Assembly (NCBI GenBank): GCA_038748365.1
Contig: JBCDIZ010000001.1
Span: 310,001-374,000, forward strand
DNA length: 64,000 nt
DNA from: Alterisphingorhabdus sp038748365
GTDB taxonomy: Bacteria > Pseudomonadota > Alphaproteobacteria > Sphingomonadales > Sphingomonadaceae
Reading direction: 5' to 3'
The position numbers and the translations under genes are program-made. Positions 9,375 to 17,635 of this stretch are shown in pieces. Position 1 is the stretch's first letter; each line of letters starts with the position of its first letter. Below the pieces are notes generated by a model. It had not been told where the DNA came from and did no database searches. It saw only the letters and a list, made by a program, of their open reading frames with translations.

Positions 9375-11426
9375 ATGCGCCCGCCGATCCTCAATCCGCT
9401 ATTTGCAGCCGTGGACAGCATCAAGGGCATTGGCCCCAAGCTGATGAAGCCGCTCGACCGACTGAATATCGCGACGCTGCGCGACCTGATTTTCCACCTG
9501 CCCAATGACTATCGCACCCGGCATCATCTCACCGAGCTGGATGAGGCCTATGTGGGCCAATATGTCGTGCTCGACCTGCTGGTCACCAGCGTGCGCGAAT
9601 CCGCCGGGCGTGGGCCGACGCGGATATTAGCGCAGGATGATCTCGGCAATGTCATGGCGCTGGTCTTTTTCGGCCGCAATGGTGGATGGGCGCGGCGGCA
9701 ATTGCCCGCCAATGAAAAGCGCCGCGTCTCCGGACGGCTCGACCGCTATGGCGATATGCTGCAGATTGTACATCCCGATCATATCGGCCCGGTGAATGAG
9801 GCGGTGAATGCAGTAGAGCCGATCTATCCGCTGGCGGAGGGTCTAACGGCTAAAAAGCTGCATTCGAGCATTACCGAGGCCATGGCGGACGTGCCCGAAT
9901 TGCCCGAATGGATTGAGCCGGGATTGCATGCGCGCGAGCAATGGCCCGCCTGGCGCGATGCGCTGCAACTGGTGCATCAGGATCGGCATGATGTGGCGCA
10001 GTCAAGGCTCGCCTATGATGAGATATTTGCCGGGCAACTGGCCTTTGCCTTGCTGCGTAAAAGCAATCGCCGCCAGCAGACGCGACCGCGCCCCGGTGAC
10101 AAGCGGCTGACTGATGCGCTCGAACTGCCATATAGTCTAACCGGAGCGCAGATACGTTCCATATCCGAAATTGCCGGTGATATGGCGAGCGAAACGCCGA
10201 TGCTGCGGTTGCTTCAGGGCGATGTCGGCTCGGGTAAGACTGTGGTTGCGGTAATGGCGATGTTGCAGGCGATTGAGTCGGGTGGACAGGCAGTTCTGCT
10301 CGCGCCGACCGAGATATTGGCGCGGCAACACTATGACGGCATATCCGAGATGCTCCGCGGCCTGCCGGTCGAGGTCGACATCCTGACCGGGCGCGACAAA
10401 GGCAAGGCGCGTGAGGCCAAGCTGATGGGCATTGCTGATGGTTCGATCCAGCTTATCATCGGCACCCATGCAGTGTTTCAGGATGCAGTGCTTTATCATG
10501 ATCTGGCGCTCGCGGTGATTGATGAGCAGCATCGCTTTGGTGTCAATCAGCGGCTGCTATTGGCCAAAAAGGGCAAGGCGCCGCCGCATATGCTGACCAT
10601 GACCGCCACCCCGATTCCGCGCACGCTCACGCTGAGCCAGTTTGGCGAAATGGATGTGTCACGACTCGATGAAAAGCCGCCGGGGCGTCAGCCGATCGAG
10701 ACTCTGGTGCTGAGCGAAAACCGGCTTGATGAACTGGCCAATGGGCTAGCGCGGCACATAGATGGCGGCGGGCAGGCCTATTGGGTGTGCCCGTTGGTGA
10801 ATGACAGTGAGCAAGTCGATGCTGTGGCGGTCGAGACCCGTTTCGCAATGCTACAAGCGCGTTTTGGCGAAAAGGTCGGCTTGGTCCATGGCCAGATGCC
10901 CGCCGAGCGCAAGGATGCCGAAATGGAGCGCTTTGTCGCCGGGGAAACGCAGATATTATGCGCCACCACAGTGATTGAGGTCGGTGTTAATGTGCCCAAT
11001 GCGACATTGATGATTATCGAAAGCGCTGAGCGTTATGGATTAGCGCAACTGCACCAACTGCGCGGACGTGTCGGACGTGGTTCAGACAAATCGCGCTGCC
11101 TGTTGCTGCGGGGCGATAATCTCAGCGAAACGGGTCGTGAAAGGCTGGCGCTTATGCGCAGCTCGCAGGATGGTTTTCATCTCGCCGAAGAGGATTTGCG
11201 GCTGCGCGGGGCAGGGGAGTTGCTCGGCACAAGGCAATCGGGCGATGTCGGCTATCGTCTGGCCACACCGGAACAGGTCCATGCGCTGATCGGAACGGCG
11301 CATGATGATGCGCGGCTGCTCACTGAGACCGATCCGGATTTGCAATCAGAACGCGGAGAGGCCGCGCGGGTTGCGCTCTATCTGTTTGAACGTGATTATG
11401 GGGTACGGCTTCTTCGCGGCGGTTAG
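9375..11426 (+). CDS. recG: ATP-dependent DNA helicase RecG
   Basis: RecG is a branch-migration helicase acting on stalled forks and recombination intermediates. The 683-residue product starts with the wedge domain (SIKGIGPKLMKPLDRL; OB-fold around 50-150). It continues into the helicase core with Walker A GDVGSGKTVVA, DEQHRFG, TMTATPIPRTL, TTVIEVGVNVPNA and QLHQLRGRVGRG. I prefer the ATG at 9375. A GTG at 9351 would add eight non-conserved residues. The last four bases overlap the stop of the convergent PilZ gene. Confidence 0.97.
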   Translation: MRPPILNPLFAAVDSIKGIGPKLMKPLDRLNIATLRDLIFHLPNDYRTRHHLTELDEAYVGQYVVLDLLVTSVRESAGRGPTRILAQDDLGNVMALVFFGRNGGWARRQLPANEKRRVSGRLDRYGDMLQIVHPDHIGPVNEAVNAVEPIYPLAEGLTAKKLHSSITEAMADVPELPEWIEPGLHAREQWPAWRDALQLVHQDRHDVAQSRLAYDEIFAGQLAFALLRKSNRRQQTRPRPGDKRLTDALELPYSLTGAQIRSISEIAGDMASETPMLRLLQGDVGSGKTVVAVMAMLQAIESGGQAVLLAPTEILARQHYDGISEMLRGLPVEVDILTGRDKGKAREAKLMGIADGSIQLIIGTHAVFQDAVLYHDLALAVIDEQHRFGVNQRLLLAKKGKAPPHMLTMTATPIPRTLTLSQFGEMDVSRLDEKPPGRQPIETLVLSENRLDELANGLARHIDGGGQAYWVCPLVNDSEQVDAVAVETRFAMLQARFGEKVGLVHGQMPAERKDAEMERFVAGETQILCATTVIEVGVNVPNATLMIIESAERYGLAQLHQLRGRVGRGSDKSRCLLLRGDNLSETGRERLALMRSSQDGFHLAEEDLRLRGAGELLGTRQSGDVGYRLATPEQVHALIGTAHDDARLLTETDPDLQSERGEAARVALYLFERDYGVRLLRGG

Positions 11427-11761
11427 CGATATTTGCGCGGTGAGGAACGCGGCTGCAGCGCTTCCACCATTTCAGTGAACTCGGCAGGCCGGATAATCCG
11501 CTCCAACTGAAAACCGGCACGGCCGCCTAGTGACCAGATCATATGCGCCTCAATCATCCCAATCACCGGCATACGCAGCGACAAGCGCTCGCCCTTCTGC
11601 AGAGGCATATCGCCTTCGGTCATAAAACCATTGGCAGAGATATTCACGATATGCGCCTTGATGTCGCCAAGCGTGCGATGTTCGGCGATGACAGTATAAT
11701 CGACACTATGCCGTGCAGCACTGCGCTGGTCGACCACAGAAAGGTTTGCACCCTTGTTCAT
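11423..11761 (-). CDS. PilZ-domain protein (c-di-GMP receptor)
   Basis: Single-domain PilZ protein of 112 residues. Both c-di-GMP binding motifs are present: RxxxR as RSAAR at about 13-17 and the (D/N)xSxxG motif as NISANG near 41-46. It should therefore bind the second messenger. There is no output domain, so it probably acts by protein-protein contact. It is monocistronic, and its stop overlaps that of recG within the bases TTAG. The upstream region carries two TTAACGG-containing near-repeats (about 11810-11845) of unknown meaning. Confidence 0.88.
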   Translation of the reverse strand: MNKGANLSVVDQRSAARHSVDYTVIAEHRTLGDIKAHIVNISANGFMTEGDMPLQKGERLSLRMPVIGMIEAHMIWSLGGRAGFQLERIIRPAEFTEMVEALQPRSSPRKYR

Positions 11762-11849
11762 TCTTACTCTCCGGCGAATAGGATTGCGCCATAATCGCCG
11801 ATAAGGGCAAATAAACCGTTAAAGATGGGGCAGAGTTATCCGTTAACCC

Positions 11850-13079
11850 TTATTTGGCGGCAATAATTCCGTGCTTTTTCTTGCCGACCGAGAGTTTTCT
11901 GTCTGCAGATTCGGGACGGAGAGTCAGTTTTTCGTCGGCAATCTTCTCGCCATCAATTTTGACCCCGCCGCCTTTGATCAAACGTTTGGCCTCGCCCTTG
12001 CTGGCAGCAAAACCAATCGCCACCAGCAAATCGGTGATCGGCATATTTGACTCATCGATAGCGATTTTGGGTAGATCATCGCCTAGGCCGCCGCCAGCGA
12101 AGGTAGCCTGTGCGGTAGCCTCGGCCTGACGTGCGGCCTCTTCGCCATGGCATAGCGCAGTCGCGGCATTGGCTAGCGCCAGCTTGGCGGTGTTGATCTC
12201 TGCCCCTTCCAGTGCCTCCAACCGTGCAATCTCATCCAGCGGCACATCGGTGAACAGGCGCAGGAACTTGCCGACATCGCGGTCATCGGTGTTGCGCCAG
12301 AACTGCCAATAGTCATAGCTGGAGAGCATATCGTCATTGAGCCAGATCGCGCCATCCACCGACTTGCCCATCTTGCTGCCATCAGCCTTGGTGATCAAAG
12401 GCGTGGTGACACCGAACAGCTCTGTACCATCAATCCGCCGGGCCAATTCCATGCCGTTGACGATATTGCCCCATTGATCCGATCCTCCGAGCTGTAATCG
12501 GCATCCATGGCGACGTGCTAGCTCGAGAAAATCATAGGCCTGCAGGATCATATAGTTGAATTCGATAAAGGTGAGCGGCTGCTCCCGATCAAGCCGCAGT
12601 TTCACCGAATCGAATGTCAGCATGCGGTTGACAGTGAAATGCCGCCCAACATCGCGCAGCAATTCAATATAGCCGAGCTTGCCGAGCCAATCGTCATTAT
12701 TGACGAGAATGGCATCGGTAGGGCCGTCGCCAAAGGTGAGAAACTTCTCAAATGTTGACTGGATCGAGGCGATATTGCGGGCAATATCATCCTCGGTCAG
12801 CATCTTGCGGACATCATCTTTGCCCGAGGGATCACCGATCTTGGTTGTGCCGCCGCCCATGACCACAATCGGCTTATGCCCCGCCTGCTGAACACGGCGC
12901 AGCAGCATGATCGACACCAGATTGCCGACATGCAGCGACGACGCGGTCGCATCAAAGCCGATATAAGCCGGCACAATCTGTTTCGCGGCCAGCGCATCAA
13001 GCCCTTCCGCATCGGTCGTCTGATGGATATAGCCGCGCTCATCAAGCAGGCGCAAAAGATCGGATGAAAATTCAGTCAT
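11850..13079 (-). CDS. tyrS: Tyrosine-tRNA ligase
   Basis: Class I aminoacyl-tRNA synthetase charging tRNA-Tyr. The product (409 residues from the ATG at 13079) has YIGFDATASSLHVGN with the HIGH-like HVGN, the tyrosine-binding QLGGSDQWGNI, the KMSKS loop as KMGKS, and a C-terminal S4 RNA-binding domain (GEAKRLIKGGGVKIDG). The frame is open to an ATG at 13115, but that would overlap the divergent DOMON gene, and the family normally begins near MTEFSSDLL. Only 28 bases separate the two divergent starts, so at least one promoter must lie inside coding sequence. Confidence 0.97.
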   Translation of the reverse strand: MTEFSSDLLRLLDERGYIHQTTDAEGLDALAAKQIVPAYIGFDATASSLHVGNLVSIMLLRRVQQAGHKPIVVMGGGTTKIGDPSGKDDVRKMLTEDDIARNIASIQSTFEKFLTFGDGPTDAILVNNDDWLGKLGYIELLRDVGRHFTVNRMLTFDSVKLRLDREQPLTFIEFNYMILQAYDFLELARRHGCRLQLGGSDQWGNIVNGMELARRIDGTELFGVTTPLITKADGSKMGKSVDGAIWLNDDMLSSYDYWQFWRNTDDRDVGKFLRLFTDVPLDEIARLEALEGAEINTAKLALANAATALCHGEEAARQAEATAQATFAGGGLGDDLPKIAIDESNMPITDLLVAIGFAASKGEAKRLIKGGGVKIDGEKIADEKLTLRPESADRKLSVGKKKHGIIAAK

Positions 13080-13107
13080 AACCGCGCGGTTAGCAGGGAG
13101 AAGGGCC

Positions 13108-13662
13108 ATGGACAATATGCTTCGGATGCAGCCACATTCTGATAATACAGCGCATAGTGTCGATGGTTTTGATGTCGGCTTTTCGCTCGATCATAAAGGC
13201 AGGCTGTGGCTGCGTTATCATGTGGATTGTGATCTTGAAAGGCTGGTCCTTCCTAATTCCGGTATGGAACGTAATAGAGCCGATAATCTCTGGAAAACGA
13301 CGTGCTTTGAAGCTTTTATCCGTTTGGCTGGAGCTAGTGACTATCTGGAACTCAACTTATCGCCGTCAGGACAATGGGCAGCCTATGTCTTTGAAAGTTA
13401 TCGCAAAGGGATGACCAATGAGGAAGCTATCACCGCCTCTGAAATTGGCCTGGATGCAAGTGCGAGCCATTTTGCCCTGGAAGCAACGGTGCAATTGCCT
13501 GAGCGCTTTATCGGCGCGTCAACCGATTTGGCGATAACTGCTGTGCTGCATGAGGAGCAGGGCGCGCAATCCTTCTGGTCACTCACCCATCCACCGGGCA
13601 AGCCGGATTTTCATCATGATACTTGCTTTGCATTGAAACTCGCGCCACCGATAATCCCATGA
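13108..13662 (+). CDS. DOMON-like (murB-like) domain protein
   Basis: A 184-residue soluble protein resembling the DOMON-like, CBM9-type beta-sandwich family found next to cell-wall genes. Recognisable elements are LWLRYHVDCDLERLVLP, DNLWKTTCFEAFI, YLELNLSPSGQWAAYVFESYRKGM and SFWSLTHPPGKPDFHH. Its role is not established; ligand (possibly sugar) binding is inferred from the fold. The ATG at 13108 has GGAGAAGG just upstream. Its TGA overlaps the start of the next gene (ATGA), so translation is coupled to the NamZ-like enzyme. That makes a shared role in muropeptide metabolism likely. Confidence 0.75.
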   Translation: MDNMLRMQPHSDNTAHSVDGFDVGFSLDHKGRLWLRYHVDCDLERLVLPNSGMERNRADNLWKTTCFEAFIRLAGASDYLELNLSPSGQWAAYVFESYRKGMTNEEAITASEIGLDASASHFALEATVQLPERFIGASTDLAITAVLHEEQGAQSFWSLTHPPGKPDFHHDTCFALKLAPPIIP

Positions 13663-14867
13663 CATTATTCGGAATTGACCGCCTGCTCGCCGAACCAGAA
13701 CTACGCGCCCCGCTTAAGGGCAAACGCGTTGCCCTGCTAGCGCATCCGGCTTCTGTAACGGCTGATCTGACCCATAGCCTTGATGCATTGATGGCGTGTG
13801 AGGATATTAATCTGACTGCCGCATTTGGCCCGCAACATGGGCTGAAAGGCGACAAGCAGGACAATATGGTTGAGACCCGAGACGAGACCGATCCGGTGTA
13901 TAACATCCCGGTATTCAGCCTGTACGGCGAAGTGCGGCGGCCAACCGGGCAATCGATGCAGACGTTCGATGTGATTCTAATTGATCTTCAGGATCTTGGT
14001 TGCCGTATATACACCTTTGTCACAACTTTGCTCTATATCCTTGAAGCAGCAGCCGAGCATGGCAAAGCGGTATGGGTGCTGGATCGCCCCAATCCCGCTG
14101 GAAGGCCGATTGAGGGCCTCACCTTATTGGAAGGGCAGGAGAGCTTTGTCGGCGCAGGGCCGATGCCGATGCGGCATGGCCTGACGATGGGCGAGATGGG
14201 GCATTGGTTTATCGACCATTTCCGACTCGATGTCGACTATCGGGTGATAGAAATGACTGGATGGCAGCCCGATAAAACGCCCGGCTTTGGCTGGCCATCT
14301 GACCGCATCTGGGTCAACCCAAGCCCCAATGCCGCTAATGTGAATATGGCGCGGGCCTATGCCGGTACAGTGATGCTGGAAGGCACAACATTGAGCGAGG
14401 GCAGGGGCACCACGCGCCCGTTGGAGCTGTTCGGCGCGCCGGATATCAATGCCCGTGACGTCATAGAGAAGATGGAACAAATGGCGCCGGAATGGCTGAA
14501 TGGCTGTGCTCTACGGGAAATCTGGTTTGAGCCGACCTTCCATAAGCATGTAGGCCAGCTTTGCCATGGTGTGCATATCCATGCCGAGCAGGGCTTTTAT
14601 GACCATCATGCATTCAAGCCTTGGCGATTGCAGGCGCTAGCTTTCAAAGCGATCCGTCAGCTTTATCCGAATTATCTACTATGGCGTGATTTTCCCTATG
14701 AATATGAGCTGGATAGGCTTGCAATTGATGTGATCAACGGCGGTCCAGCATTGCGCGAATGGGTGGATGATGGTGAGGCGGAACCGGGTGATCTTGACGC
14801 TATGACGTCGCGCGATGAGCAGGCATGGGCCGAAACTATTTCGCCGCATCGACTATACCCCGTTTAG
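13659..14867 (+). CDS. namZ: DUF1343/NamZ family exo-beta-N-acetylmuramidase
   Basis: The family (DUF1343) includes B. subtilis NamZ, which removes terminal N-acetylmuramic acid from peptidoglycan fragments. The 402-residue product shows the family blocks AAFGPQHGLKGDKQDN, DVILIDLQDLGCRIYTFVTT, VWVLDRPNPAGR, GLTMGEMGHWF and EGRGTTRPLELFGAP. The chosen ATG overlaps the preceding stop. No signal peptide is visible from this start, so the enzyme is predicted to be cytoplasmic, unlike secreted NamZ. That would fit recycling of imported muropeptides. The M24 peptidase gene follows by 28 bases and is probably co-transcribed. Confidence 0.88.
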   Translation: MTLFGIDRLLAEPELRAPLKGKRVALLAHPASVTADLTHSLDALMACEDINLTAAFGPQHGLKGDKQDNMVETRDETDPVYNIPVFSLYGEVRRPTGQSMQTFDVILIDLQDLGCRIYTFVTTLLYILEAAAEHGKAVWVLDRPNPAGRPIEGLTLLEGQESFVGAGPMPMRHGLTMGEMGHWFIDHFRLDVDYRVIEMTGWQPDKTPGFGWPSDRIWVNPSPNAANVNMARAYAGTVMLEGTTLSEGRGTTRPLELFGAPDINARDVIEKMEQMAPEWLNGCALREIWFEPTFHKHVGQLCHGVHIHAEQGFYDHHAFKPWRLQALAFKAIRQLYPNYLLWRDFPYEYELDRLAIDVINGGPALREWVDDGEAEPGDLDAMTSRDEQAWAETISPHRLYPV

Positions 14868-14895
14868 AACAGGGCACACAGCAGAAGGAAAGCGA

Positions 14896-16164
14896 ATGAC
14901 AGTGGTTACAAATATGCAGCGTAGACATTTTCTTCAGCTTGGTGGCGTTGTAGCTCTGGGTAATTTGCTGCCTGTTACTCCGATATTCGCGCAAGACAGC
15001 TTCGCGGGACTCAGCAACATGGCCACCAATGCAAAGCCGATAAGTCGAGAAGAAAGACTGCAACGACTGGCAAAAGCACAGCGGCTTATGCGTGAACAGG
15101 GTATGTCGGCACTGCTGATCGAGCCCGGATCAAGCCTTGACTATTTCACCGGTGTACAATGGTGGCGCAGCGAGCGGTTAACCGCGGCTGTGATCGGTGC
15201 TGATGGCGCATTGGCGATCGTAACCCCGTTTTTCGAGGAGCCGAGCATCCAGGAGAGCCTGTCTGTCGAGGCTGAGATACTGACCTGGGACGAGCATGAA
15301 AACCCTCTCCGCAAAGTAGCCGACTGGTTGGCGCGCACTGGCAATGCGTCAGGTAATATCGGCATTGAGGAAACGGTACGTTTCTTTGCTGTTGACGGGC
15401 TTAAGCGGGTAATGCCTGATGCAGAGATTGTTTCCGGTTCCCCGGTGATCCTTGGCTGCCGTATGTTCAAGTCAGCGACCGAGATCGCCTTAATGCAGAC
15501 GGCATCGGATATTACTCTGGCGGCCTACGCCTATACCCTGCCGCGCATTGAGCGTGGCATGACGCCGTCTGATATTTCTGCGATTATGAATGGTGCGACA
15601 CGGGCGCTGGGCGGTCAACCGAAATTCGCTATCGCCTTAGTTGGAGAGGCAGCAGCCTATCCGCACGGCTCTGATCAGCCGCAAGAAGTGACGGAAGGCG
15701 AGGTTGTTCTGATGGATTGCGGCTGTGCGGTGCATGGCTATCGGTCCGATATTTCGCGCACCATTGTCTATGGCGAACCAACCGCCAAGCAACGCCAAGT
15801 GTGGCAGCATATGCGTAATGGGCAGGATGTCGTCATGGAAGCAGCGCAGATCGGCGTCTCGGCGGGCAGTGTCGATGATGCAGTGCGCGCCTATTATGAG
15901 ACGCTTGGTTACGGCCCGGATTATAAGCTGCCCGGAACCTCGCATCGCACCGGCCATGGCATTGGTATGGACGGGCATGAATCGATCAATCTGGTACGCG
16001 GTGAGACGACCAAACTGGCACCAGGCATGTGCTTTTCCAACGAACCGGGCATCTATCTGCCGGGTGAGTTCGGCGTTCGTATCGAGGATTGTTTCTATAT
16101 GACCGAAGATGGTCCGCGCTATTTCACACAACCATCAAAGGCGATTGACCAACCGTTTGGGTAG
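14896..16164 (+). CDS. Exported M24-family metallopeptidase (Xaa-Pro aminopeptidase type)
   Basis: A 422-residue dinuclear metallopeptidase with a pita-bread fold. The five metal ligands are visible: Asp in LMDCG, Asp in YRSDISRT, His in RTGHGIG, Glu in SNEPGIY and Glu in VRIEDC. The N-terminus QRRHFLQLGGVVALG looks like a twin-arginine signal, with a likely cleavage after IFAQ, so the enzyme probably acts in the periplasm after folding. The ATG at 14896 has AAGGA upstream. The third gene of the DOMON-namZ unit, it might trim peptides. The substrate cannot be read from sequence. Confidence 0.88.
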   Translation: MTVVTNMQRRHFLQLGGVVALGNLLPVTPIFAQDSFAGLSNMATNAKPISREERLQRLAKAQRLMREQGMSALLIEPGSSLDYFTGVQWWRSERLTAAVIGADGALAIVTPFFEEPSIQESLSVEAEILTWDEHENPLRKVADWLARTGNASGNIGIEETVRFFAVDGLKRVMPDAEIVSGSPVILGCRMFKSATEIALMQTASDITLAAYAYTLPRIERGMTPSDISAIMNGATRALGGQPKFAIALVGEAAAYPHGSDQPQEVTEGEVVLMDCGCAVHGYRSDISRTIVYGEPTAKQRQVWQHMRNGQDVVMEAAQIGVSAGSVDDAVRAYYETLGYGPDYKLPGTSHRTGHGIGMDGHESINLVRGETTKLAPGMCFSNEPGIYLPGEFGVRIEDCFYMTEDGPRYFTQPSKAIDQPFG

Positions 16165-16195
16165 TGTCTTTGCGGCTTTAGATGATCCATCTTAC

Positions 16196-16270
16196 CCGTT
16201 CGCCTCGAGCGAAGTCGAGAGGCTGGTGCAAGTGAAGAGCAGTGTCTCGACTACGCTCGACACGAACGGA
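16196..16270 (+). repeat. 75-bp inverted repeat, copy 1 of 3
   Basis: Outer ends CCGTTCG / CGAACGG form a terminal inverted repeat. Inside are two small hairpins, CTCGAGCGAAGTCGAG and a GTGTC...GACAC stem. Near-identical copies lie at 32568-32642 (same strand) and 55596-55670 (opposite strand). This copy fills the gap between the convergent M24 and VWA genes and is followed by a run of five T. Confidence 0.85.
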
Positions 16271-16323
16271 ATTTTTGCAAACCGACGCACACAATGTCTT
16301 ACAGGCTCTATAAATATCAGCGA

Positions 16324-17505
16324 TCAACCGTTTTTGCGGCTTAACTCACGCATCGCATCATCCAGACCCGTCAGAGTCAGCGGATACATGCGGTCCTTAA
16401 TGAGTTCCTGCACCATCCGCACGCTCTGCGAATAGCCCCATTGCTTTTCGGGCACCGGATTGAGCCAGGCGGTGGCGGGATAGGTGTTGACCATGCGTTG
16501 CATCCATACCGCGCCGGCCTCATCGTTAAAATGCTCGACCGAGCCGCCGGGATGGCTGATTTCATAGGGGCTCATCGAAGCGTCGCCGACAAAGATCAGC
16601 TTATAGTCATGGCCATATTTGTGCAGAATATCCCATGTCGGGGTGCGTTCTGAGAAACGGCGGCGATTGTCTTTCCACACGCCTTCGTAAACGCAGTTAT
16701 GGAAGTAGAAGAATTCGAGATTCTTGAATTCCGCTGTAGCGGCTGAGAATAGTTCTTCGCACAGCTTGATGAACGGGTCCATCGAGCCGCCAACATCAAG
16801 GAACAGCAGCAATTTGACTGCATTATGCCGTTCCGGGCGCATATGGATATCAAGCCAACCCTGTTTTGCGGTGCCTTCAATCGTGCCGTCAATATCAAGC
16901 TCATCCGCCGCGCCTTCGCGCGCAAAACGACGCAGGCGGCGCAGTGCCATTTTGATATTGCGGGTGCCGAGTTGTTTAGTGTTGTCGAGATTCTGGAACT
17001 CGCGCTTGTCCCACACCTTGATCGCGCGCTTATGCTTGCTCTCGCCACCGATGCGCACGCCCTCGGGATTATAGCCCGAATGACCATAGGGTGAGGTGCC
17101 GCCGGTGCCGATCCATTTATTGCCGCCTTCATGGCGCTTTTGCTGTTCTTCCAGACGCTTTTTCAGCGTCTCCATAATCTCTTCCCAAGAGCCGAGCGAT
17201 TTGATCTTCTCCATTTCTTCCTCGGAGAGATATTTCTCGGCAACGGCTTTCAGCCAATCTTCGGGAATAGTTGCGGTTTCTTCTTCAAAGCTTGTCTCAA
17301 GACCATTGAAAACCTTGGCAAAAACCTGATCGAAGCGGTCGAGTAGGCCCTCATCTTTCACCAATGTAGCGCGCGAGAGATAATAGAATTCCTCAGGCGA
17401 CTGAGAGATAACATCTTCATTCAGTGCTTCGAGCAACAGCAAATGCTCCTTAAGCGATGCCGGTATGCCGGCGCTGCGCAATTCGTCCATGAAAGAGAAA
17501 AACAT
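16324..17505 (-). CDS. CoxE-like VWA-domain protein, partner of MoxR ATPase
   Basis: A 393-residue soluble protein with a C-terminal von Willebrand A domain. The MIDAS metal site reads LFLDVGGSMD (237-242), a DxGxS variant of DxSxS. The N-terminal half is helical and charged, and a glycine-rich stretch (GGNKWIGTGGTSPYGHSGYNPEG) precedes the VWA domain, as in other CoxE-type proteins. Such proteins work with MoxR AAA ATPases as metal- or cofactor-insertion chaperones. The partner gene is at 19044-19889 on the same strand, but an opposite-strand chemoreceptor gene has come between them. The specific target is unknown. Confidence 0.85.
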   Translation of the reverse strand: MFFSFMDELRSAGIPASLKEHLLLLEALNEDVISQSPEEFYYLSRATLVKDEGLLDRFDQVFAKVFNGLETSFEEETATIPEDWLKAVAEKYLSEEEMEKIKSLGSWEEIMETLKKRLEEQQKRHEGGNKWIGTGGTSPYGHSGYNPEGVRIGGESKHKRAIKVWDKREFQNLDNTKQLGTRNIKMALRRLRRFAREGAADELDIDGTIEGTAKQGWLDIHMRPERHNAVKLLLFLDVGGSMDPFIKLCEELFSAATAEFKNLEFFYFHNCVYEGVWKDNRRRFSERTPTWDILHKYGHDYKLIFVGDASMSPYEISHPGGSVEHFNDEAGAVWMQRMVNTYPATAWLNPVPEKQWGYSQSVRMVQELIKDRMYPLTLTGLDDAMRELSRKNG

Positions 17506-17635
17506 CGGGTCTGTCCTTTATTCGCGTTTCCACAATGCCGCGATGAAACAAGGCTGGCAAGCCTGATACGAGATTTGCTGATTTTACGCGCTGTTAACCA
17601 CGTTGGGCTAAGGCTTTCTGACAAGGGGAACCTTA

